DNA from: an uncultured Prevotella sp.
GTDB lineage: Bacteria > Bacteroidota > Bacteroidia > Bacteroidales > Bacteroidaceae
Reading direction: 5' to 3'
Assembly: GCA_934196725.1 (NCBI GenBank)
Contig: CAKPWR010000017.1
Span: forward strand, 1 to 45,478
DNA length: 45,478 nucleotides
Under the pieces are notes generated by a model. That model made no database searches, was not told the DNA's origin, and was given only the letters and a program-made list of their open reading frames with translations. Both the position numbers and the translations under genes were made by a program. This document shows, piece by piece, positions 15,773 to 25,400 of this stretch. How positions within the stretch are numbered: position 1 is the first letter of the stretch; each line of letters begins with the position of its first letter.

Positions 15773-16654
15773 ACAGAACCAAGAGATAGATACATACGTT
15801 TTGACTGGGCTGTCTTGCACCAACTTCACCAAAAGGCAAACTTTGGGGTGCTTGAGGGCTTCCTGACTGTGTTTCTGAATGAACCTATCAAGATTGTTGA
15901 AATCTTGGAAGGCGAAGGAAACGTGCTGGCAGAAGATAAGTTCTATCGAGTAGAAATCAAGGCAAAAAATAGTAATGGTGAAGACATTCTCGTCGAGATA
16001 CAAAATATAACCAGATTGTGTTATCAGGAACGTATATTTTATGGCGTAGCCAAAGCCATCACAGAGCATATCAATCTGGGAAATACTTACAAAGAGGTGA
16101 AGAAGGTATATTCTATCAGCATCCTGTACTTTGATCTGGGCAAGGGATCCGACTACATCTATGTGGGACAGAACAGTTTCGTGGGCTTGCATACCCAAGA
16201 CCACCTAATCATCAGTACCAAGGAGAAAGATACGATAGTAAGGAAATCGCCTTCAGAGATATTCCCAACCTATATTCTGGTTCGAGTAAATGAATTCAAC
16301 AAGGTGGCTAAATCACCATTGGAAGAATGGGTTGAATACCTGAAGAATGGTGTCATTTCTCCAGAAACCCAGGCACCAGGTTTGCAGGAAGCTCGTGAGA
16401 AACTGAAATACTATTCTATGTCGGATGCAGAACGTTATGCATACGATGAGCACATCAATGCCATCATGATTCAAAATGATGTTTTGGGAAATGCAAGACT
16501 GGAAGGTATGGAAGAAGGTCGGGCAGAAGGCAAAGCCGAAGGTCGGGCAGAAGAGAAAAACAACATTGCCCGCAAAATGCTGGCTAATGGATTGAGCATA
16601 GAGCAGATAGCTTTAATCACTGGTTTGACAGAGCAGGAAATTAAAGGACTATAA
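15770..16654 (+). CDS. Rpn family nuclease / PDDEXK_2 transposase-like protein
   Basis: 294 residues with the full layout of the Rpn/PDDEXK_2 family. The N-terminal nuclease domain contains FYRVEIKAK and the catalytic ILVEIQ (ExQ form) near residues 60-80. The C-terminal end has the charged repeat EEGRAEGKAEGRAEE and the helix pair ARKMLANGLSIEQIALITGLTEQEI. E. coli RpnA, from this family, is a DNA endonuclease that raises RecA-independent recombination. In enteric relatives a short protein made from an internal start inhibits the full-length one; methionines near residues 227-250 would be candidates here, which is speculative. It has its own promoter and a strong Shine-Dalgarno site. Confidence 0.85.
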   Translation: MTEPRDRYIRFDWAVLHQLHQKANFGVLEGFLTVFLNEPIKIVEILEGEGNVLAEDKFYRVEIKAKNSNGEDILVEIQNITRLCYQERIFYGVAKAITEHINLGNTYKEVKKVYSISILYFDLGKGSDYIYVGQNSFVGLHTQDHLIISTKEKDTIVRKSPSEIFPTYILVRVNEFNKVAKSPLEEWVEYLKNGVISPETQAPGLQEAREKLKYYSMSDAERYAYDEHINAIMIQNDVLGNARLEGMEEGRAEGKAEGRAEEKNNIARKMLANGLSIEQIALITGLTEQEIKGL

Positions 16655-16660
16655 TATAAT

Positions 16661-16711
16661 AAGGTGTATCCCCTAGCCTTTCATCATCGAAGGCTAAAGA
16701 GGATACACCTT
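16661..16711. terminator. Bidirectional terminator, AAGGTGTATC stem
   Basis: AAGGTGTATCC (16661-16671) pairs with GGATACACCTT (16701-16711), with inner AGCCTT/AAGGCT pairing. It lies between the convergent Rpn and MFS genes. The outer stem is the same as at 14664-14711. Confidence 0.85.
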
Positions 16712-16742
16712 ACTTTATTGTCTCAGCTGATAAGAAACGATA

Positions 16743-17948
16743 CTATGAACGGATCTTGTAGCCGTGGATGCTGAAGTACAAAATGTAGAGGAAGCATGGG
16801 AGACAGAGCCAGTATGCCTGCTGAGCACCTACTGCATCCTTCAAACTACCATAAAGCGTAGGAAGAACAGCTCCACCAAACATCGCCATGATGAGCAATG
16901 AAGAACCTGCCTTGGTAAACTTACCCAGATCTGCCATTGCCAATGGCCAGAGAGCAGGCCACATCAGAGAACAACCCAATGCCATCAATGAGATGAAATA
17001 GATGGAAATCTCGGCTGGTGTAAGAACTACCAGCAAAGATCCGGCGATTGCCAGGAACGAACAGAGCTTCAAGGCTACTGCCTGACTGATGTACTTAGGA
17101 ATCAGAATGATACCGCAGATGTAACCGATAACAATACCGATAGGAGCAATCCAGGCATAGTTAGCAGCACCCGGCAAACCCAAGGAATTGGCGTAATCTA
17201 CCAATGTTCCGAGAGAAACCGTCTCAACACCTACATACAGGAACAGTGCCAGACAGCCCAAAAGCAAGTGAGTGAACTGGAATACAGAAGTCTTGGTTGC
17301 TGCATAAGCGCAGGCAGCAGACTCCTCCTCAGAATCATCCTCTCCGGCAGCCTTTACCTCTGGTAATGGAGCCAGGAATGCCAGAACACCCAAAGCCAGG
17401 AACGCTACGATGATGATCCAGAAAGGCTTAGACAAATCCTCGATTCCGATAAGATGCACATCCTTGCCCAACAGCCATACGATGAACATAGATGGGATTG
17501 GCCACGCCAGCTTGTTGCAGATACCCATCATACTGATGCGCTTGGCAGCACTATCCAAAGGACCCAGAATGGTGATATAAGGGTTAACGGATGCCTGAAG
17601 ATAGGCATTGGCTGCACCACTCACAAACGAGGCAAGCAGGAACAATGGGAAACTCTTCTCATCGGCAGAAAGGATGAAGAGATAGAATGCTGCTGCGAAG
17701 ATGACAAACGACAGAGACATCGTCTTCTTATAACCGATAGCCTTGATGGTGAGTCCGGCAGGATAACCGAAAATCAGGAACGGAATGAAGGTGGCTGCGA
17801 TGATGAGATAAGAGGCAGCGTTGGAAATACCCAGCGAGCCCTGCAATACAGGCACCAGCAAGGAATTAATACCCAGGGCAAAACCCAAAGAGAAAAACAT
17901 GATTCCAATGAACGACAATGGAATCGCAAAACTTTTTGTTGGTTGCAT
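16743..17948 (-). CDS. MFS sugar transporter, FucP/GluP type
   Basis: A 401-residue membrane protein with about 12 hydrophobic segments and a charged central loop (EVKAAGEDDSEEES). The NPYITILGP motif near residue 123 and the overall pattern fit the fucose/glucose-galactose permease family (proton symport of monosaccharides). Specific substrate cannot be read. It is transcribed divergently from an SGNH esterase, from a perfect promoter, and ends at a bidirectional terminator. Confidence 0.85.
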   Translation of the reverse strand: MQPTKSFAIPLSFIGIMFFSLGFALGINSLLVPVLQGSLGISNAASYLIIAATFIPFLIFGYPAGLTIKAIGYKKTMSLSFVIFAAAFYLFILSADEKSFPLFLLASFVSGAANAYLQASVNPYITILGPLDSAAKRISMMGICNKLAWPIPSMFIVWLLGKDVHLIGIEDLSKPFWIIIVAFLALGVLAFLAPLPEVKAAGEDDSEEESAACAYAATKTSVFQFTHLLLGCLALFLYVGVETVSLGTLVDYANSLGLPGAANYAWIAPIGIVIGYICGIILIPKYISQAVALKLCSFLAIAGSLLVVLTPAEISIYFISLMALGCSLMWPALWPLAMADLGKFTKAGSSLLIMAMFGGAVLPTLYGSLKDAVGAQQAYWLCLPCFLYILYFSIHGYKIRS

Positions 17949-17976
17949 AGATTTATTATTTAGTTAGAAATTTAGG

Positions 17977-18007
17977 CAAAGATACAACTTTTCTCTACAT
18001 TCTCCAA
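17977..18007 (-). promoter_or_regulatory. Promoter of the MFS transporter
   Basis: On the minus strand: TTG (18007-18005), a 20-bp spacer and TATCTTTG (17984-17977). Confidence 0.8.
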
Positions 18008-18035
18008 AGTTTTATGAAAAAAGTTTTTAAATTTC

Positions 18036-18066
18036 TTGCTTTTGTTGGTTTTTGTGGCTAACTTTG
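18036..18066 (+). promoter_or_regulatory. Promoter of the SGNH hydrolase, nearly leaderless
   Basis: TTG (18036-18038), a 20-bp spacer and TAACTTTG (18059-18066). The first ATG is at 18072, so transcription would start within a few bases of the start codon. The two divergent -33 elements are only 28 bp apart. Confidence 0.8.
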
Positions 18067-18071
18067 CATCT

Positions 18072-19268
18072 ATGATGAAAAGATTATTGGTTTTATTAAT
18101 GGTGTTCTGTGCCATATCAACGGTTTCATCCGCACAGAACTGGGTAGGCACCTGGGCCACAGCTCCACAAACTGTAGTCAGATCATTTATGCCCTATAAC
18201 AATTGCATGACTAACCGTTCGGTACGCCAGGTGGTAAAGGTTAGCATAGGAGGCGACGTAATCCGCCTCAAGTTGAGCAACATCTATTCGATGCAGCCCG
18301 TCGAGATCCGCTCTATCTATATCGCTCATGCCAAGGATTCCTTCGACATCGATGCCAAGACGGCACAATACTTCAAGTTCGGCAACAGCTACAAGACCGT
18401 CATCCCTGCCGGCAAGCAGATAGTGAGCGATGCCCTGAAGTTCAATCTCAGGAACCTGGAACGGGTAGCCATCACCATCAACTATACCTCGGCTCCCGAA
18501 GTGCCGACCGTACACATGGGTTCGCGCACCACCTCCTATATCATGAAGGGAGTAACCAATGCCCACTCCAACTTTGAGAAGGCATTCCGGGAGAACCACT
18601 GGTACAACATCAGCGGCATCGATGTCTATACGATGAGCAACAACATGAGCGCCATCGCCATCATCGGCAACTCCATCACCGACGGAAAATGCTCTACCGA
18701 CAATGCCCAGAACCGATGGCCCGACGTGATGTCGGAGATGCTGCAGATGAAGCATAAGATCACCAATCAGGGTGTGCTGAACCTGGGCATCGGCAACAAC
18801 CGCGTAACCGTTCCGGGCGGCTTCGGTTCCCTTGCCAAGGAGCGCTTCAACAGAGATATCCTGATGCAGAACGGCGTGAAGAAGGTGATTATCTTTGAAG
18901 GCGTCAACGACATCGGTGCAGCCAGAAGCGGAAGCAGCGAAACCGTGGCAAGACAAATCATCGAGAGCATCCAAGGGATGGTGAAGAAGGCAAAAGCCCG
19001 GAAGTTGAAAGTTTATCTGGGAACCATCACCCCATTCAAGGGCGCAGGATATTATACCCACTTCCACGAGGCTGCCCGACTCTATGTAAACGACTGGATT
19101 CGCAGTCAGGCAAAGAACGTAGACGGCATTCTCGACTTTGCCAAACTCCTGCAAGACCCTAATGATGACAGAAGGATGAAGCGGGAATATGCCAGCAGCG
19201 ACTGGCTCCACCCTAATCCTACAGGCTATAAAGCTATGGGAATCTATGCAGCAGACATCGTAAAATAA
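18072..19268 (+). CDS. Secreted SGNH/GDSL-family hydrolase
   Basis: 398 residues from the ATG at 18072 (a second ATG follows at once at 18075). A signal peptide ends in SSAQ. The SGNH blocks are present: GNSITDG with the nucleophilic Ser, LGIGNNR, EGVNDIG with the oxyanion Asn, and SDWLHPN with the Asp-His pair. An N-terminal beta-rich domain of about 170 residues precedes the hydrolase, as in bacterial carbohydrate esterases. A deacetylase acting on plant or host glycans is plausible; substrate is not determined. Confidence 0.88.
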   Translation: MMKRLLVLLMVFCAISTVSSAQNWVGTWATAPQTVVRSFMPYNNCMTNRSVRQVVKVSIGGDVIRLKLSNIYSMQPVEIRSIYIAHAKDSFDIDAKTAQYFKFGNSYKTVIPAGKQIVSDALKFNLRNLERVAITINYTSAPEVPTVHMGSRTTSYIMKGVTNAHSNFEKAFRENHWYNISGIDVYTMSNNMSAIAIIGNSITDGKCSTDNAQNRWPDVMSEMLQMKHKITNQGVLNLGIGNNRVTVPGGFGSLAKERFNRDILMQNGVKKVIIFEGVNDIGAARSGSSETVARQIIESIQGMVKKAKARKLKVYLGTITPFKGAGYYTHFHEAARLYVNDWIRSQAKNVDGILDFAKLLQDPNDDRRMKREYASSDWLHPNPTGYKAMGIYAADIVK

Positions 19269-19320
19269 AGACATCATTTTGTGAAAAAAGAACATCATAG
19301 AAGAACATCGTAAAAAAGAA

Positions 19321-19362
19321 AAAAGAGGAATCGTGAATAATCATTATCACGATTCCTCTTTT
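19321..19362. terminator. Bidirectional terminator
   Basis: AAAAGAGGAATCGTGA (19321-19336) pairs perfectly with 19347-19362 across a 10-base loop, between convergent genes. Confidence 0.92.
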
Positions 19363-19421
19363 TTCTTATGGATAAGTATCCTGCTTACCCAAAGCGGGAA
19401 GCAAGATACCGAAATCTACAT

Positions 19422-22400
19422 TTACTTAGCGGCAAACTTCACTGCTGAAGTCTTGCCATCTACATTAGCTACAAGGTGATATACACCCGCAGCAACCTTA
19501 CCCAAAGCCACACTAACCTTATCGCCAGCATGAACATTCTGCAAGGTCTTCTGAGCCATCAGCTGACCGGCATTGCTATAAACAGAGAGAACAACCTTGT
19601 CGGCATCAGCACCGATAGTAACATTCAAATTACCGTTCTCAGCATCTCCATTTACAGTAACATCACCCTTAGAGGCGCCAGCCACAACATTAGTGATACC
19701 TGTTGCAGCATTAACAGTCAAGGCAATGACACCAGTAGTAGAAGCACCATTGGCATCAGTAGCCACAACATTGATGTTGGTTGAACCGGAAACCTGCTTA
19801 GCAGCAATGATGATACCATTCTTTGACAGATAGAGAGCAGCCAATGAAGGATTGGCAATCTGAGCAGAGAAGGTCATGGCATCGCCATCAGCATCCTCGA
19901 AGAAATCTGCAAAGTAGTACTGGACAGATGTCTCACCACCCTTGAGGGCCAAGTCTGCAGGACCTACGTACTTAGGTGCACGGTTGGTATGCTCTACATT
20001 GTAGTTGACAACAGCTGAACTTACATTGCCAGCCTCGTCCTTGGCATTTACTGTGAAGGTATGCTTGCCAGCAGTACCATAACCCGGAGCAAGAGCCACA
20101 TTGAGCTTCAAACTGCCACCAGCCTCAACAGTATAAGTACCATTGCTTTCTGAGATACCTTCCTGAGTACCGTCCTCATTCTCATAACTCTCAACAGATG
20201 CGATACCGTCAGCATCGTTCAAGCTTACGGTGAAAGCCTCGCCCTCAGCATCAGCAACAGTTACAGGAACCATTGCCTTGGAAGCCTCAGGAACAGTAGT
20301 CTCACCTTCAGGAGCGGTGATGACAGGAGCAGCATTCTTGTCGAGATAGATGTGATAGTTGTAGAGCTTGTTGTATGGATCATTGCTCTTTACTACGAGA
20401 GTAGCCTTATTGTTCTTGGCAAAATAAGCACTCTTGGCATTCACCTCGAACTGCACAGGAAGAGCCTCGCCTGGAGCAATCTCACCTTCCTTCTTCTCGT
20501 TGAGCAACTTAATCCATGGCTCACCCTTCTCCTTCTCAATACAAGTCATGAAGTAACCGAAGGCACCATAACTGTAAGCATTATCGTAGAGAGCCTCGAT
20601 GTCAACCCAGCCACCCAATGACTTCAAGTGTGCCATATAGCGATTGGTTTCCATATCTCCATCCTTGGTAGCCATCATGGCAGATCCCTTGTAGCCTGCA
20701 GGATACTTCAATACGACATAGAAGGTATCAGCAGGATTGATATAGATAGGGTTGTCAAACTCCAACATACGTGCAGCACCCTGGTAGCTACCATCCTCAC
20801 GAGGTTCTTCCTTGGCAATATGAATCTTGCCATGACCGATGGTCTTCTCTGTAGCAGTAACATCATTGCCCAGGATAACAGAAGCCTCGATGTCAACATT
20901 CTCCAAATCGCCTACAGTACCGACGAAGTAGAGATGAGTAAGATTGAAACCTTCAGCAGGAGCCTCATAGCGAGTTGCTGCATAGAAGTTCTCATCCAGA
21001 GCAGTAGCACCCGTACCCATCAGGGCAGCCTGAGCATTGGCTACAGGGTTGAGTACCGGATAATAGAGCGCATTACCCTCGTAACCTGTAGGCAAGTCGT
21101 AGATGAACTTCTGATCATCCTTCACCTTCTTCAAGCCAAGAGCCTTCAGCATGCCCTTCTTGCCGGAAATCTTCTCTACACAGGTAGCCACGAAATTCTT
21201 GGCAACATCCTCAGAAGGATAAGAGATGACATTATTGGCAGGAGCAGGATCGTTGCTGCCATCATCCACATTACCTGCATCGCGACCAGAAGGGTCTAGA
21301 TTCAATGAATAGGTCAACTTATACTGACCTGCATTCATCAGATTGGCTGTAACTGTGCCCTTATAGTCGGAAGCCACATTCTCAATGTGCAACTCCTCTG
21401 GGTCGAATGCCATGACAGGAGCCTCTGTGATATTCAGCTTGATAGTAGAGTTATACTCGGTCTTGTCCAAGCCCTCTACAGTGAATACGAGAGGATAATC
21501 CTTAGCATGAACCACATAAACATTATAAGGAGTGATTCTGAACTTAACAGTATCCTCACCTACCACGATAGGTGCCATCATGCCGCTCTGATATGGGACC
21601 CAAGCCTTGGCAGCATCATCAGCAAGTGCCATTGGACCTGGATCAATGCCGTCATCACCGCTGTTGCTTGTTGAAGTATAAACCTCAAGTAAAGCCTCAG
21701 GCATAGCCCATGGATCATCAGGATCGGCAGCAACAAACATCTCAGAAGCAACGTCTGTAATGGCAAAGGCCTTAGTACCCTTGTTTACTACATGGAATTC
21801 GTAGTAAGAAGGTTCCATCGCGTTTTCATCTACAGGCTGCTCAACATTGATTACCTCTGGGAACTCTGCCTGAGCATCACCAGTGATATTCAACGTAACA
21901 GGAATCTTAACGCTTGCACGAGAAGGATCATTAGTTGTAACGTTCAACTCATAATCATAAGTATCAGCCAACTGGTTAGCCTTCAACTCAACCGGCATTT
22001 CAACCTGTTCACCTGGAGCCACTACATAGTTCTTATATGGAGAGAACTCAACGGCATTGCCGTCGGTAATATACATATCAGCAGGAGTAATACCACGAGT
22101 ACCGGTATGATCCATGATACCACAGAGACCGAATACGCCCACCTGGAATCCATCAGGATCTACATTGTACTGGAACTTGAAGGAACCGTCCTTGCGGAGA
22201 ATTACCTCAAAGTTCATACCCTGCATCATCGTATTGCCATAATTCTTATAGCTTACAATAACCTCATCATCCTTTGCCTTGTAATATACACCATCAGAAG
22301 ATGGAGTATTCATAGAGTGGTTACCCCAGAATGGGCAGATGATGTTGGTATAGAAGGTTTCTGTAGTTGGCAGACTTGCTGGTGGCTCAGGGAACTGCTT

Positions 22401-25400
22401 GTAATCTTCTACCGGCGCATCGAAAGATACGAAACCAGTATTGTAGATATACATGCTCTTATACTTCTTTCCATAGAATGGGAACTCGAATGGAAGTTCC
22501 ACCTTCTTGAAGTCTGTCTTGTCAATATAGTATGCATAAGGCATGTGCTCAGTATAGTCGTTGGTGATATCTACCCAGTTATAAGGTATATCGAAGCCAT
22601 CGAGTTTAGACTTGAACACATAGTCAACAGTAGATTTTCCTGCAGCCTCCAAATCAGAAGCACTGAACCAAGAAGCTGGCTCTACAGAGAACGCAAGGTT
22701 CTCATCGCCCTCGTTGGTTACCTGGATTGTCTTTTCTACGTTGGTACCATAAGGAGTTTCAACCTCCAGGCTCTCTGGATTACTCTTCCAGGTAGGATTA
22801 CCAATCACCTCAGCCTTCAATGGGATTTCCTTGGTAGTACCATCCTGATAGGTGATAACGAGCACATCTTCTACAGTACCCTTCTCGGCAGTAGGCAATG
22901 TTACTACGATATCCTTGCCCTGACCTGCAGGAACAGAGAATGCCGCATTCATTTCTTCAGCAAGAGTAAACTTGCCGTTCTTGACAGATACGCCAGCTAC
23001 CTGGAGCGCATCCTTACCATTGTTGCTCAACAATACTGTGCGCTGCTGGGCAGAAGTACGGAATACCTTACCGAAATCTACACTTGCAGAATCGAGAGCA
23101 GCCTCAGCCTTCAGGTTATCGCCTACGATATTGGCTGTCAACTTAACGGTTGAGCTTGGGTTGATAGGGTCGTTGGTAATAACGGTGAGATAGTTGGTCA
23201 AAGGTCCAGCTACCAGATTATCATTGGCAGCAAGTGTTACCTTGATTTCCTTACTTTCACCATTACCTACATAGCCATCAGTACTAGACAAGCTCTTGAT
23301 CATTGACTTGGCAGGAGCCACAATCTTGATGGCGCTGCCAGTAACGATATCATAATAAGGAGCATCCAGACCATCATTGCTCTCCTGTACCTTGTTGGCA
23401 TCAACAAATATACAAGGATCGGCGGCAGCAATATCGCTGACACCAACGAAGTTATGACCACCAGAGCCGAATACGCCAGCTGGATTATAATCATCATAGT
23501 AAACCTCTACACTTCCGTCTGGGCAAAGAGCCATGTGGAAACTGATGGTTGTTGTCTCGCCGGCACCGTTGGTGGCTGGAGTTACCACATCCTTGAACTT
23601 GATATAGAGTTTGCCGTTCTTATGACCATAGGTAATCTTGCTGTTGGCACCCATGTCCAGCCAGCCAGAGTTGGTGTAGGCTGAGATATAGCCCAAACCA
23701 TCTACACAGTCGCCAGTAGGAACCATACAAGAGATACGACCATCCATCTGCTGCATGGAAACGCCACCATAAGAAGATACGTAAATCTCATCATAATCCT
23801 TACCATAGAATGGGAACTTGAAGCCCACCTTGATAGGACCAGACTGCCAATTATCATTGGTAAACTGCGAAGTGATATCCTTCTCATCGGCCAACTCTGG
23901 GGCTGGCTCATACTCGAATGATTCATCACCGGCTACGTTAGAGACAGTAGTATATCCAAACTTATGTACTCTCGCCTTAGAACCTACAATCTTCTCGGAA
24001 GAGAACTTAGGGAAGACATACTGCAATGGATAGTTACCCGTGTTCTTGATAGTGATAGTAGCAGTCTTATCCTCACCGCCTACCTTCAAGTCGCCTGCTT
24101 CATAAACATCAGGAGTTACACTCTGCTGGGCAGGTACAGAAGCGACACCGCGAACCAGGAATGAATGCTGATTACCATTCTTATCGGTCAGGGTAATGGT
24201 ACTGCTGAAGTTGCCTTCCTTGGTAGGAGCAAACGTCACAGGCAACGTACCGGTAGAGCGGGCTGCAATATTATTGGTACCCTTTGACACGTAGAACTGA
24301 TCGGATGAAGACTTCACGTTCTTTGGAGCCTGGAGCATACCATATTGTCCACCGAACACACCATAACCGCTATTGGTCAACTCTACATCAATGGTCTTGG
24401 TCTGACCAACCAGCAAGTCACCGAAGTCAACCAGCTGCTGGCTGTGCAATTCTGGCTTATAACCCTTCACGGTCATAGCTAAAGCAACCTGCTGCTTGGA
24501 ATCAACAGCCTCATTGCTCTTAACATGGATATTGAACTTATAAGTACCATTAACCAGTTTCTGGCCATCATTCTTCAGAGTAACCTTCTGGCTTTCGTTA
24601 GGACGAACTTCGCCGCTGATAGGCTCAGGGTTGAGAACCTGACTCCAGTCTGGGTTCTTGCTGACTGCCTGTACAGCCCAAGTAAGCTGACTGGCTACAG
24701 ACTCGAAGCTAGTACCCTTGAGAACCTCACTCAACTGAGTCCAGGTAGTACCGTTATCAGAGCTATAGAAGCTGTGCTGAGCAATATCGGTTCTTGCAGT
24801 CTTACCAGTAGCCAAAGGATTCTTGGCTCCGGCAGGGAACTTAGCAACAACCCAGAAGCTTGAACCAGGAGCAAAATAAATCTGCTCTTTCAAAGTAATA
24901 GGATAATTGTATGCCCAGAAGTCATAATTAACCTTCTGAATCAAACTAGCCTTAGAGATAGAACGTGAACCGTCATAAATCTCAATTTCAGGATCCTTAC
25001 CGTTCTGTCCCTGAATACGAAGATCGGTTAAGTTGAAACCATTAGGATAAGTTGCCTTATCTACATAGAAATACTGAGCCAAAGCATTTGGCAGCTTGGT
25101 ATCAGTTTCACCGATATAGCTATATACATAATTAGAATAAGTCAAAGTGTCTGGCCAATTCTCTGCCTTATAGTCAGAAGAAGCTACAGCATTACGCTTA
25201 GCCAATGTTGGACTGACAGTACCGCTGAAAGGAAGAACCTGACCAGGATTTGGCTTGAGGTTACGAGCACTGGTAGACATAGTTGCTCGGGTTGTAGCAG
25301 TAGTAAGCTGATACTTCAACACGCCCTCACCGGCATTCTTTACATTGAAAGAAGCCTCGGCTGTTGAAGCCTTGGTTGCATCTACTGTCATAGAAAGGTT

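Noticed and set aside
18183..19298. 371-codon frame antisense to the SGNH hydrolase
   Set aside because: It is a shadow of a well-supported gene with complete catalytic motifs; the antisense frame has no recognisable features.
21792..23153. 453-codon plus-strand frame inside the giant subtilase
   Set aside because: It is a shadow in a region of regular beta-domain coding on the minus strand; no signal peptide, promoter or motif.
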